This document shows, in pieces, positions 41,933-52,800 of a DNA stretch of 64,000 nt. The stretch comes from Hespellia sp. (GTDB taxonomy: Bacteria; Bacillota; Clostridia; Lachnospirales; Lachnospiraceae): assembly GCA_028689735.1 (NCBI GenBank), contig JAQVCP010000005.1, positions 26,844 through 90,843 on the forward strand. Direction: 5' to 3'. The translations under genes were made by a program, and so were the position numbers. Within the stretch, counting starts at the first letter, position 1. Every line of letters begins with the position of its first letter. The notes under the pieces were generated by a model. It made no database searches. It saw only the letters and a list, made by a program, of their open reading frames with translations, and was not told where the DNA came from.

Positions 41933-43090
41933 TTAGTGTCTCGTATATTTTCGAAGCATTGGAATACAATTATATAGGGTTTCCAGCGTATAGTCAATTT
42001 CTTCTTTTGTCGTAAATTCCGATAAACTGAACCGAAGCGTAGACTCCAGATACTCTACCGGAGTGCCAATTCCTCTCAGAACACCGCTGATTGCCGGATG
42101 GTTGGATGCACACGCCGAGCCGGAAGAAACATAGATTCCTTTTTCTTCCAGTGTGTGCAAAAGTACCTCGCTCCGGATTCCTGCAAAACCTGCACTGATA
42201 ATATGTGGTGCGGAATCTTCTCCGGTAAGCCCATGAATCCGGGTATTCTCTATCGTCAAAATTCCCTCGATCAACTGTTTTTTCAATTCCCGCATTCGGA
42301 TTACATTTTCATCCAAAGAACTGTAGATTCTTTCGGATGCAACGCCAAGCCCGGCGATACCAGGTACATTTTCCGTTCCTGAGCGCACATTTTTCTGCTG
42401 CTCTCCACCGAACATGATTGGCTTGATCTTCACCTTTTCATTGACATATAAGACTCCCATCCCTTTCGGTCCATGAATCTTATGGCTGCTGACCGACAGC
42501 AGGTCAATTCCCATTCGTTTGGGATAGATACGGTATTTTCCAAAACCCTGAACAGCATCCGAATGAAACAGTATGTTCCGGTTATAACCTTTTACGATAT
42601 GGATTGCTTCTTCAATCGGCTGCACCGAGCCAATCTCATTGTTTACATACATGATGGACACGAGAATCGTATCCTCGCGCAGTGCTTTCTTTAATTCATC
42701 CAGACTGATTTTTCCATTTTCATCCACTGGAAGATATGTGACGCTAAATCCTTCCTCCTCTTCCAGATACTGCATGGTATTGAGGATGGCCGGATGTTCG
42801 ATTGACGAAGTAATCAGGTGCTTTCCCCGACGCATATTGGCGCGGGCTGTACCGATCAGTGCCAGGTTGTCGCATTCCGTTCCACCGGAGGTAAAGAAAA
42901 GTTCCTTCTGATTCACTTTCAGAATCTTCGCAAGCTTTTCTTTGGAATCTTTTATATAATGTTCCGCATCGATACCCTTCTGATGCATAGAAGATGGGTT
43001 TCCATAGTCTTCACACATAACTTTTCCGACGATAGCTTTCACTTCATCGTAACACTTTGTAGTCGCTGAATTATCTAAATATACTTCCAT
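41933..43090 (-). CDS. Cysteine desulfurase paired with ThiI
   Basis: A 385-residue NifS/IscS-type PLP enzyme. It starts MEVYLDNSATTKCYDEV. The lysine that binds PLP is in LSVSSHKIHGPKGMGVLY and the active cysteine is in VSSGSACASNHPA. In Bacillus the neighbour of thiI (nifZ) is a dedicated sulfur donor to ThiI, and the gene order here suggests the same. Iron-sulfur assembly use is also possible. I give no gene symbol because several paralogues are usual. Confidence 0.92.
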   Translation of the reverse strand: MEVYLDNSATTKCYDEVKAIVGKVMCEDYGNPSSMHQKGIDAEHYIKDSKEKLAKILKVNQKELFFTSGGTECDNLALIGTARANMRRGKHLITSSIEHPAILNTMQYLEEEEGFSVTYLPVDENGKISLDELKKALREDTILVSIMYVNNEIGSVQPIEEAIHIVKGYNRNILFHSDAVQGFGKYRIYPKRMGIDLLSVSSHKIHGPKGMGVLYVNEKVKIKPIMFGGEQQKNVRSGTENVPGIAGLGVASERIYSSLDENVIRMRELKKQLIEGILTIENTRIHGLTGEDSAPHIISAGFAGIRSEVLLHTLEEKGIYVSSGSACASNHPAISGVLRGIGTPVEYLESTLRFSLSEFTTKEEIDYTLETLYNCIPMLRKYTRH

Positions 43091-43127
43091 TGTACTTTCC
43101 TTTTCCTGTTCTCATTATTAACTTATG

Positions 43128-43868
43128 TCACTCTTCTTCCAAATGATACATCAAAACCGAAAGACATGCCAGCCCTGCCGTCTCTGTACGCAGAATTCTT
43201 CTGCCTAATGTGATGGGGACTGCGCCTACTTCCAGACTAAGCGCTACTTCCTCTTCCTCAAAGCCGCCCTCCGGTCCGATGAAAAACCCCACGGACTGTC
43301 CGGGTCTGATTTTCTCCACAATCTCTCTCGTCTTTTTCATGCCCTCTGCCAGCTCATAAGGGATCAGGACAATATCCAGATTACATGCATATTCCAGTGC
43401 TTCTCGAAAACTCATCACATCTGTCACCTTTGGGATAATCCCACGACCCGACTGCTTGGCACCACTCTGCGCAATGGTATTCCACCGCTCTACTTTCTTC
43501 TTCGCCTTTTTATCATCCAGTTTCACAACCGCACGCTTCGTAGAGACTGGTATAATCTCGTAGACTCCCAGCTCTACTGCTTTCTGCACGATTAGTTCCA
43601 TCTTGTCACTCTTTGGCAGCCCCTGAAAGAGATATATCTTAGACGGAAGTTCTGTGTCCACATGCACTTCTTCTTTGATACAAAGCATTACTTCCTCTTC
43701 CTGAAATGTTTCAATCTCACAGAGATATTTTTTATTGTTGCCATCGCTGACCATGACTTCTTCCTGTTCTTTCATCCGAAGTACATTTTTCATATGATTC
43801 ACATCGGAGCCCTGAATCATGATATGTTGTCCGGATACCTGCTGTGGTGTAATAAAAAAATGATGCAT
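43128..43868 (-). CDS. rsmE: 16S rRNA m3U1498 methyltransferase RsmE
   Basis: A 246-residue SPOUT methyltransferase. The N-terminal PUA-like part has HIMIQGSDVNHMKNVLRMKE. The knot region has LIPYELAEGMKKTREIV, VGFFIGPEGGFEEEEVAL, LGRRILRTETAGLACLSVL, which form the SAM-binding trefoil. It methylates U1498 of 16S rRNA. It follows prmA by 10 bases in the usual Firmicutes order prmA-rsmE. Confidence 0.94.
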   Translation of the reverse strand: MHHFFITPQQVSGQHIMIQGSDVNHMKNVLRMKEQEEVMVSDGNNKKYLCEIETFQEEEVMLCIKEEVHVDTELPSKIYLFQGLPKSDKMELIVQKAVELGVYEIIPVSTKRAVVKLDDKKAKKKVERWNTIAQSGAKQSGRGIIPKVTDVMSFREALEYACNLDIVLIPYELAEGMKKTREIVEKIRPGQSVGFFIGPEGGFEEEEVALSLEVGAVPITLGRRILRTETAGLACLSVLMYHLEEE

Positions 43869-43878
43869 TTGATTTCCT

Positions 43879-44838
43879 CTAATTCTTTCTTGCTGTCACA
43901 GAGACCCACTCGCCCTGATAATTTGTTTCAATCACTTCGAGACCGGCCTCTTCCATCGCCTTTTTTACTCTGAATTCTTTGTCATTATCATGGATGATTC
44001 CACTGGTAATGTAGACACTGCCCGGTTTCATCTGATGAATGATTACCAGCGTGAGCGGTACCAGAACATCCGCCAGAATATTGGCAGCTACGATGTCGTA
44101 CTGCTCATATCCTACCTTGTCCTGAACCTCCTGATCATCAATGATGTTGCCGATCATTACTTCATAGCGTGACTCCTCCACTCCATTGACTTTCATATTC
44201 TCATAAGTCGCGTCGATTGCGCAAGGATCCAAATCTGTCCCCACAGAATAGGAGGCACCAAACTTCAACGCCAGCATCCCCAGGATTCCACTTCCACATC
44301 CCACGTCGAGAATTCTGGTGGTGTCTGTCACGAACTTGCGAATCTGACGGATACAAAGCTGGGTAGTCTCATGCATTCCGGTTCCAAAGGCAGTCCCCGG
44401 ATCGATGTGAATAATCATCTTCCCTTCATCCTCCGGTTTCACCTCTTCCCATGACGGAATAATCAGGACGTCATCCACATAGAACTGGTGGAAATACTGT
44501 TTCCAGTTATTTACCCAGTCTACATCCTCAGTCTGGGATTCTTCTATAGTTGCCGCACCTACATCGACATAGGAAGCCATCTGTGCCAACTCTTCTTTCA
44601 CCTGACCGAGCATCTGGTCAGCGTCTTGATCTTCCTCCAGATAAAAACTGAGATATGCCACCCCATCATCCACATCCATCTCCGGCAGAATATCCACGAA
44701 CATCTGCTCTTTATCCGTCTGTGTCAAAGGAATCTTATCTTCCACCTGAACCCCTTCAATCCCCAGGTCAATCAGCATACTGCTGACAATATCCTCCGCC
44801 TCTGTTGTCGTCTTCAATCGAAACTTATTCCATTTCAT
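43879..44838 (-). CDS. prmA: Ribosomal protein L11 methyltransferase PrmA
   Basis: A 319-residue methyltransferase. IDPGTAFGTGMHETTQLCI, then ILDVGCGSGILGMLALKFGA (SAM motif I) and DIVAANILADVLVPL (catalytic NIL motif) match PrmA, which trimethylates L11. The N-terminal ferredoxin-like substrate domain is present. GAAAGGAAAG precedes the ATG. Confidence 0.95.
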   Translation of the reverse strand: MKWNKFRLKTTTEAEDIVSSMLIDLGIEGVQVEDKIPLTQTDKEQMFVDILPEMDVDDGVAYLSFYLEEDQDADQMLGQVKEELAQMASYVDVGAATIEESQTEDVDWVNNWKQYFHQFYVDDVLIIPSWEEVKPEDEGKMIIHIDPGTAFGTGMHETTQLCIRQIRKFVTDTTRILDVGCGSGILGMLALKFGASYSVGTDLDPCAIDATYENMKVNGVEESRYEVMIGNIIDDQEVQDKVGYEQYDIVAANILADVLVPLTLVIIHQMKPGSVYITSGIIHDNDKEFRVKKAMEEAGLEVIETNYQGEWVSVTARKN

Positions 44839-44870
44839 CTTCTGCTTTCCTTTCTTTGTCCTGCCTCATT

Positions 44871-46505
44871 TTATAATGTGCTGCAATATTCATCGATTCC
44901 ATTTGCGATCCCCTGTACCATCTGCTGCTGGTATGCCGGGTCATTCAGCCTGACATCCTCATCCGGGTTTGACATGTATCCCATCTCCAGAATCGTTACC
45001 GGCACCTGGCACCAGTTGATTCCCGACATGGTGTCTGTCTCAATAATGTTGCCCTGGGACGCTCCGGTTGCCGCGCTGAACTGATTCAGCACGCATTCTG
45101 ACAGTCTTCTGCTGCTGTCATACAGATTGCCGTTAAATGGATTGTCCGGCGTCATACACATGGTCAGAGCCCCCTGAATAGAAGAATCTTCCGAGCCATT
45201 GGCATGAATTCGGATAAACACATCTGCTCCCGCTTCATTGGCAACGGCGGCACGCTCCGAATTACTCATATTTACATCGTGGGTCGTGCGGATCATAACC
45301 ACCTGATACCCGCGGTTTGTAAGCTCCGTCTCCAGTTGAAGTGCAACGGTCAGATTCAGTTCATATTCATTGATTCCAGTAGCCGCACCACTGGTGCCCG
45401 AGGAAACTCTGGGCTTCGTCTCCGATGCACCCGGGCCGATTGGTTCCTCATTAGAATCCCCCTGCCCCTGATGCCCCGCATCAATTGCAACAATCCGTCC
45501 ATTGGTCTGTGGCACAGCCGCTGCTGCCTCTTCTTCCGCTTTTTTTGCCGCTGCCGCTGTCTCTTCTTCTGTTTTTTTTGCTGCCTCCGCTGCCGCTGCC
45601 TTGGCCGCTTCCTGCTTCTTTTCTTTCTCTTCAATAACCGATTGATCCTGAATCCAAAGATTCATATCAACGTTTCCTTCAATTCCTGCTACTTTTCCCT
45701 CTTCTGAATACTGCCACATCTGAAAATCATAAGGACACTGTGGTGTATCGTTATAATCTGCATACCAGAAATCATAAGCTGTCAGCCGATCCATTTGCAA
45801 TGTAAATGCCATCCACTTCAGGTTTGCATAAATCATCGGGCTGTATCCTGCATCTTTTACTGTGTTGCAGAACGCAATACAGCTATCTGTAAAACTCTCA
45901 TTGGAAACCTCTAATGTTCTGGCATCCTCGTCTTTGATTTCCTCTGTATCAAACACAACAGGGCCTCTCACTTCGTAATCCTTCAAATGTTTCAGTACAA
46001 AATCCGCCTCTTCCTTTGCTTCCTTGTCTGTCACCGCCTGGGAAAAGAAATATACTCCCACATCCAGACCTGCGGCAAGTGCTCCTTCGATATTGGTCTG
46101 ATAGTTCTCATCCAAAGACAAAGTTCCTTCCTTCCCATAACCACGATACCCTAACCGGATGACGGCAAAATCAATACCGCTCGCTTTCACCTGTGCCCAG
46201 TCAATGGTTCCTTGATATTTGGATACATCGATTCCAGCCTGGGAAGCAAGCCCGGTCGAGTGATCCATGTAAGACTTTATTCCTTTTTCGTCCGTCAGAT
46301 TGTCATAGTCATATGTACATTTCGGGACATTCTCAAGAAGAGGTGCCTCATATTTTTTTCCGTTTATGTCCTGAAAGGTGTAAGTTGCTTTTGGGGAAGA
46401 CACATCACTCTGACTCCCACTTCCAGCCTGCCCTTTTCTGGTGCACGCAGAAAGACACCCCAGACAAACCAAAAGTCCTATTATCATGATTACCACTTTT
46501 TTCAT
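44871..46505 (-). CDS. Lipoprotein with GH25 lysozyme and N-acetylmuramoyl-L-alanine amidase domains
   Basis: A 544-residue cell-wall enzyme with two catalytic domains. The N-terminus has a hydrophobic stretch and LGCLSACTRKG, a lipobox, so it is membrane anchored on the outside. GH25: GIDVSKYQGTIDWAQVKAS, then YFFSQAVTDKEAKEEA and VVFDTEEI (Asp/Glu), about residues 90-290. A 45-residue Ala/Glu/Lys helix links to Amidase_3: IVAIDAGHQGQG, EYELNLTVALQL, VFIRIHANGSED (zinc ligands). It can cut both glycan strands and peptide stems. Start: the ATG at 46505, after GAGG. Confidence 0.92.
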   Translation of the reverse strand: MKKVVIMIIGLLVCLGCLSACTRKGQAGSGSQSDVSSPKATYTFQDINGKKYEAPLLENVPKCTYDYDNLTDEKGIKSYMDHSTGLASQAGIDVSKYQGTIDWAQVKASGIDFAVIRLGYRGYGKEGTLSLDENYQTNIEGALAAGLDVGVYFFSQAVTDKEAKEEADFVLKHLKDYEVRGPVVFDTEEIKDEDARTLEVSNESFTDSCIAFCNTVKDAGYSPMIYANLKWMAFTLQMDRLTAYDFWYADYNDTPQCPYDFQMWQYSEEGKVAGIEGNVDMNLWIQDQSVIEEKEKKQEAAKAAAAEAAKKTEEETAAAAKKAEEEAAAAVPQTNGRIVAIDAGHQGQGDSNEEPIGPGASETKPRVSSGTSGAATGINEYELNLTVALQLETELTNRGYQVVMIRTTHDVNMSNSERAAVANEAGADVFIRIHANGSEDSSIQGALTMCMTPDNPFNGNLYDSSRRLSECVLNQFSAATGASQGNIIETDTMSGINWCQVPVTILEMGYMSNPDEDVRLNDPAYQQQMVQGIANGIDEYCSTL

Positions 46506-46653
46506 ATCCAACCTCTTTCTTTGAACGGAATCAACTTCATCGGACTCCCCTGCGTCATATCTCTTGCCTTCTCTTTTACCGCTGTCTTTGCCATCTCATT
46601 TTCCTAACTTTTTCATGTAGCTATTTATAGATATAAGAATGTGGATGATTCAT

Positions 46654-49600
46654 TTACTGTAGGTCGCCACTTTCGTCTCTTCTGCCATAAATAAAATCAT
46701 ACAGCACTTGAAACATTTGATTTGGTTCAATCGGCTTTGCAAGATGGGCATCCATTCCTGCCGCTTTTGATTTCTGAACATCATCGTCAAATGCATTGGC
46801 TGTCATCGCAATAATCGGAATGCTTTGCGCGGTTTCTTTCCTCATATGGCGAATGGCATTTGTGGCCTGTAAGCCATCCATTTGAGGCATGCGAATATCC
46901 ATTAAAATGGCATCGTAATATCCGGGCGGAGTTTTTGCGTACATTTCAACTGCACGCACGCCATTTTCTGCATGCTCAATCATAAAGCCCTTACGTTCCA
47001 AAAGTCTTCTGGCAACCTCCACATTCAGGGGATGATCTTCCACTAAAAGAACTCTCTTCCCCTCAAAGTTGAAATCCTCCGGCAGTTCCGTCTCCTTTTC
47101 ATCCCTTCTTTCGTCGAATGCTTTTTCAAAAGCAGAAATAAGAGATGATTTGAACATAGGTTTACTCATCATCATATTGACACCTGCCAGTTTTGCTTCA
47201 TGTTCAATCGCAGCCCAATCGTAAGCAGTTATAATAATAATGGTAACCTCCGGGCCGACAATTTCACGAATGCGTCTCGCAGTTTCAATACCGTCCATCT
47301 CAGGCATTTTCCAGTCAATCAGAACAAGGTCGAAATATTCCTTATTATTCCATTTCTCCCTTACCATATCCACTGCTTTTCTACCACTGTCTACCCATTC
47401 CGATTTGACGCCGATTTCCTTTAAGGTAATTACCGCCTGCTGACAGACAACAACATCGTCATCCACTACAAGTGCTTTCAACTCCGCAAAATTGTAGTTA
47501 TGTTTCCTTGCATATCTTGTCTTTGTTTCTTCCGTAATGCCAAGTTTCACATCCACCGTAAACTCAGAGCCCACGTCTTTAATGCTGCGAACAGTAATTG
47601 TGCCATCCATCATATCGACCAGATTCTTACATATTGCAAGACCTAACCCTGTACCGCCGTACATGGCGGTGGTGCCGGAATGTTCCTGTGAAAACGGTTC
47701 AAATAAATGTGGCATATACTCTTCAGCAATTCCGCAGCCTGTATCGTTAATGACAAATCGTATTACCGCATCATTCTTCGCTTTTTTCAACTGGCGAACA
47801 CTAATGGATACCTTCCCATGCTCGGGCGTAAACTTGATTGCATTGGAAAGTATGTTAATAATAACTTGTTGGAGTTTCATAGCGTCTCCAATATAGTAAT
47901 CTTCCACACTAGAGTCCACAATATTTTCATAATCAATGTTTTTTGCACCGGCCTGGGTGTAGCAAATAGAATTAATACCGTTCAAAAATTCATCAAAAGG
48001 AATCTTTTCTTTTTTCAGCAGCATCTTCCCGCTTTCAATTCTGCTCATGTCCAGTATATCATTGATCAGCGAAAGCAAAAACCGGGAGGAAATCCCAATT
48101 TTACTAATGCAGTCCATAACCTGTGCATCGTCTCCCATGGACTGCGCAGCAATAGTCGACATGCCGATAATGGCATTCATCGGTGTGCGGATTTCGTGAC
48201 TCATACGTGAAAGGAAGTCGCTCTTTGCGCTATTCGCCTGCTCTGCGGCGAGAAGCGCTGTTTGTAACATATTGTGTTGCTGCTGTTGCTGGTTAAACAA
48301 ATCTGTGACGTCACTCCGTGTAATGACGACCTGCTGACTTGGCTTATCTAAATAGGCATACTGTATTCTTTTTTGACGGACAGTGCCATCAGGTTGTATG
48401 ACTCCGCAAGTCATAGAAAACATTTTTTTCTCTTTAAGATTTTTTTTGATTTTCTCCGGCATCATTTCCTGGCTGACGCGCTCTGCATCCTCCGCAATTA
48501 CGATTTCTCGGTTTGTCCGCATAAGAGAATTCACATAATCATCGCTACTCTCCTCAGGTAATGGTCCATTCTCTGTATTTCCAAGATACAGTTTGTATCG
48601 GTTGTTTTTTAGATCCACATACGCAACATAGTCATGCTCAATTTTAGAAACAGCTTTAATCATACCATCTTTGATTTTTTCCTCATTGATGTCGTAGGTA
48701 TACATAAAGGACATCACATCTTTGGTTTGCTGATTTTTGTATGACTTCACGGTAGTTTTCACCCAGATAATACTTCCGTCTCGTGCCTTACGCTGATACT
48801 CAAAGGAGAATTGTGTCTGACCGTTTTCAAATGCTTCCAGCACACGGTCACGATTCAGCATATGCCGCATCTTCTCTTTCTGTTCTTCTGTAAGTGCAGT
48901 TTCCGCCATCGTGTCTGTTCCAATTGTATAGGAAGATCCGTCATCTAAGACACCCACATTATCTTTTGCAATATAGGATTCGACAATGTCCTGTGTTATA
49001 TTAGAACGTGCCTTTGCAAGAAGGTTTTCGTGTTGAACTGCTTTGGAATATTCCAGTTCTTCATTATACCGCTGTTCTGCCAGCTTTACTGCCGTTATAT
49101 CCTTTCCCACTGCATAGGCGTAAACAGGCCGTCCGTTTTTGTCAAAGACACTGGTATAATCAATGTGTTCACACCACCATCCCTTTTCATCCAGAGTACG
49201 AAACCAGATATCGGCGGAACATGTTTTAACTCCCTGCTCAAGCTTCCTGTACATTTCTGTAAAATCCTTGACGGAATCCCGACGAACGAAGCCTGATTGA
49301 ATGATAGAATTTGGAATATCCGTTACTACTTCCTGATGTCCATGACGCATTTTTGATGCAGGAGTCTGAATGATCTCTTTGCTTTTAATATCATAAGTCC
49401 AGAAACATACATCCGAGTTCTCGGTAGCAATACGGAATTTTTCTTCACTGAGTCGTAGTGACTCTTCCATTTCCTTCTGTTTGGTGATATCCATAACCGC
49501 TCCGTCCATGGTAGTCCTGCCGGAGTCCGTTGTGAAAATTCCGCTGCAAAGAATATAACGGATATTACCTTTGCCGGTAATCACACGCATCACCCATTCC

Positions 49601-49896
49601 GCATAATCGCTGCCTGCAGCCAGAGTATCATTGATTGTTTGTATTACCATAGGAAGATCCTCAGGATGCACATATTCACTACAATGGTTATGAATACGGT
49701 CAGCCATGCTCTCCTTGGTATATTCATGGATATTATAATATTTGTCATTTCCATAAAGCAAGGTGAAATATTCGTCCACAACAACAGTAAAAACGCCGCC
49801 GATTCGGGATGCACGATAAAGTTCTAACTCGTGCTTGCATTCATTTTCATTCAATTGCTCTGTATGTTTAAATTGCTTATCTAGCATTTCACTCAT
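46654..49896 (-). CDS. Hybrid sensor histidine kinase with PAS domains and two receivers
   Basis: A 1080-residue cytoplasmic hybrid kinase without a membrane segment. PAS-like domains fill about residues 20-545. HisKA has FLSRMSHEIRTPMNAIIGMS (His about 566). HATPase has GTGLGLAICKNLVDMMDG. Receiver 1 (about 810-930) has LVLIDWKMPEMDG; receiver 2 (about 950-1070) has YDAILMDIRMPQMDG. No histidine phosphotransfer domain follows, so a separate Hpt or a reversal is needed. It overlaps the preceding 1445-residue kinase by 8 bases (coupled translation), so they act together. Output is unknown. A diguanylate cyclase is 7 kb away. Confidence 0.93.
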   Translation of the reverse strand: MSEMLDKQFKHTEQLNENECKHELELYRASRIGGVFTVVVDEYFTLLYGNDKYYNIHEYTKESMADRIHNHCSEYVHPEDLPMVIQTINDTLAAGSDYAEWVMRVITGKGNIRYILCSGIFTTDSGRTTMDGAVMDITKQKEMEESLRLSEEKFRIATENSDVCFWTYDIKSKEIIQTPASKMRHGHQEVVTDIPNSIIQSGFVRRDSVKDFTEMYRKLEQGVKTCSADIWFRTLDEKGWWCEHIDYTSVFDKNGRPVYAYAVGKDITAVKLAEQRYNEELEYSKAVQHENLLAKARSNITQDIVESYIAKDNVGVLDDGSSYTIGTDTMAETALTEEQKEKMRHMLNRDRVLEAFENGQTQFSFEYQRKARDGSIIWVKTTVKSYKNQQTKDVMSFMYTYDINEEKIKDGMIKAVSKIEHDYVAYVDLKNNRYKLYLGNTENGPLPEESSDDYVNSLMRTNREIVIAEDAERVSQEMMPEKIKKNLKEKKMFSMTCGVIQPDGTVRQKRIQYAYLDKPSQQVVITRSDVTDLFNQQQQQHNMLQTALLAAEQANSAKSDFLSRMSHEIRTPMNAIIGMSTIAAQSMGDDAQVMDCISKIGISSRFLLSLINDILDMSRIESGKMLLKKEKIPFDEFLNGINSICYTQAGAKNIDYENIVDSSVEDYYIGDAMKLQQVIINILSNAIKFTPEHGKVSISVRQLKKAKNDAVIRFVINDTGCGIAEEYMPHLFEPFSQEHSGTTAMYGGTGLGLAICKNLVDMMDGTITVRSIKDVGSEFTVDVKLGITEETKTRYARKHNYNFAELKALVVDDDVVVCQQAVITLKEIGVKSEWVDSGRKAVDMVREKWNNKEYFDLVLIDWKMPEMDGIETARRIREIVGPEVTIIIITAYDWAAIEHEAKLAGVNMMMSKPMFKSSLISAFEKAFDERRDEKETELPEDFNFEGKRVLLVEDHPLNVEVARRLLERKGFMIEHAENGVRAVEMYAKTPPGYYDAILMDIRMPQMDGLQATNAIRHMRKETAQSIPIIAMTANAFDDDVQKSKAAGMDAHLAKPIEPNQMFQVLYDFIYGRRDESGDLQ

Positions 49897-52800
49897 TCTC
49901 CTTCTTTACCGCCTTATTCTCATAAACGAATGAGTAAAGTGTACGGTACAGTAACTTCGGGTCGATGGGTTTGGACAAATGTGCGTTCATACCCGCTTTT
50001 TTCGTTTTGTCCCGATCCTCCACAAAGGCATCCGCTGTCATCGCAATAATAGGGATTGATTTTGCATCAGCCTTTGTCATATTACGAATTTGCTGCGCTG
50101 CCTCAAGACCACCCATGACAGGCATACGAACATCCATAAGTATTGCATCGTAGAAGAACGCAGCATTTTTCGTGAACTGTTGTATGGCTTGCCTGCCGTT
50201 GGCAGCCACTTCAACGATGCAGCCCTTTCGCTCAAGAAGGCGCTTTGCAACTACAATATTCAGATTATTATCTTCCACCAGAAGAATATGTGTTCCGGAT
50301 AAATCCATATCAAAGCAGTCGGGGGATTTTTCTTTCTTCACATCTAATTCCGCCGTGGAAACATAGAGGTCTACCACAAATTCTGAGCCTTTTCCAATCG
50401 TACTGTATACGCTGATGGAGCCTCCCATCGCTTCAACCAGATTTTTTACGATAGCAAGCCCCAGCCCTGTGCCCGTTTGATTAAAGTCCTTATCTCGATT
50501 TTCTTGATAGAATGGCTCGAAGAGACACTTTTGAAACTCACGGCTTATGCCGATCCCGTTGTCACGAACCGTACAGCGCATTCCGTATTTTCCGTCATGG
50601 TCCGGTATATGCTCACAGGAAAATTCAATTTTGCCGCCTTCGGGTGTGAATTTGACGGCATTGGACAGCAAATTGAAAAAAATCTGTGTGAACCGGAGCT
50701 TGTCCGTAAGAATGCAGCTGATATCGCAGCTTGACTTTATGCTAAAGTCAATGTGCTTTGCCTCTATCAACGGGAGAATGACCGTTTCTATATTTTGTCT
50801 GAACTCTTTCATCGTAAACGGCTCTTCATATAACCTGATTTTCCCGCTTTCGATTTTGCTCAGATCGAGAATATCGTTGATCAGTCCAAGTAGAAAATGA
50901 CTGGAGGAATCAATATTGCTTAGATACTCCGCAGTCTTGGGCGGGTTATCCTCATCCTTGGCAAGCTCGGTCATGCCGATGATTGCATTCATCGGGGTGC
51001 GGATATCGTGACTCATGCGTGCCAAAAAGTCTGATTTTGCAAGGTTTGCCTGCTTTGCGGAGACCAGTGCCTGCTCCAGCTCTTTTTGATGCCGCATCTG
51101 CTCATTATATACACTGGTCACATCAATTCTCGTCATGAGGTACACTTTTCTGTCCTTGTTAATCTGGGTAAGCTGCAGTTGTTTGCGGCGGATCTCACCG
51201 TTTTTATCATCATCCCGCATATTAAAATCAAATTTATGTACTTTTCCATTCGCAATATTTTTAAGAACATTGGCGATTTGGCTTTCTTCAACAACCCGCT
51301 CAACATCTTCTTCGCAGACAGTCTGCCTGATTATTATTTCGTTTTGTTCCTGAAATGCCTGATTTTCTGTGAAAAGTTTTTTTCCGGAGTTAACGGTATA
51401 GTCAACTGCCTTATCGCTTTCGCCGTCCACTACAACAAAAAAGTCATAATCCGTTCTGGAGATGGTTTCCATGATGGATTTCATTGCATTTTCATCCGTA
51501 GTGTCATTCGCCACAACAAAAGCATAAATATCTTTTGTTTCTGGATTTTTCATAAGATGGACATTATATCTAATCCAATAAATTTTACTGGTATCAAAAA
51601 CACGAGTAAATTCGGCGGAAACTGAATAATCCCCACGGTTAAAATAATTAAGTAAAGACTGCCGATTAAATGTGGTTCTGTATTCTTCTTTGTTTTTTTC
51701 GCCGAGAATATAATCCACCGTTTTGGAAAAATAAAAATCAGCATTATGACTACCGATCCATTCCGCTAACACATGGAACTGACTATCTCCGTCGACAATC
51801 GTATTTTGCGTCAGATTAATTTTCAAGGATTCAATAATGGTTTGCTGCAAGGCGGATCGGTAGGACATCTCTTCATCAAACTTCTTGACCGCCTCTTTTT
51901 CACGGGTCACATCTCTGCCGGCCCCAAACGCCTTGACGGGTATCCCTTTTTCATCAAATACCGTTGTATAAATGACACGCTCACACCACCAGCCAGCTTC
52001 GTCTGTGGTTTTATACCAGATATCTTCACTTACTTCTTTTTCGCCATTTTTCAGTCGTTCAAAAATGCTGTAAAAGGTTTTAAGACTATCCCCTCTGACA
52101 TATCCATTTTCTACCGTTGAGTGAATATAGTTTTCAATCGTAAAGCAATTCTGCTTAATTCTGGACGAATTCGATACAACTGTCAGTACGTCATTCTGAA
52201 TGTCATATTCCCATACATTGATTCCGGAGCTTTTGATTGCCACCTGATAACGCAATTGCTGCTCTTTCTCGGCCTCTTCAATGCTTTTCATCTCATCGAT
52301 ATCAGTGAATACAGCACAAAAGGTAGGCTTTCCATTTTGACTGCTTAAATAAGTGCAGCAGAGATTAATCCAGCGGGGCTTGCCAGATTTTGTGTTAATG
52401 CGATATGTCAACTCCAAATTGGATTGATTTTCCAATGCATTTTTTATGGTTTCATTCAGCAAAGGAACATCCTCTTCATAAGTGAGAGCCATAGCGTCAT
52501 CCTCGCAAATCCGTTCGCGTTCTTCTCTCGAATAGCCCGATAATTCGCACAATCCGTCACTGTAAAACATGGTTTTTATCTTATTACCGTTAATCTCATA
52601 TAATGCAATGCCACCGGGAACGGTATTGACCAGGGTGCGGTAGCTGTTTAGTGCCTCCTCTTCCTTTTTCATCAATGTCTGCATATCGTTTTTTGCCTGC
52701 ATCAGCTGCTGCTGGACCTTACGTTCTTCTGTCACATCAGTATAGCTGACATAGCACAACTTTGTGTCATCCGGTTGATCAATGATTATAGCATTCAGAT

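Noticed and set aside
45356..45634. Arg/Lys-rich frame on the minus strand
   Set aside because: It is a frame-shifted reading of the Ala/Glu/Lys linker of the lysozyme-amidase gene.
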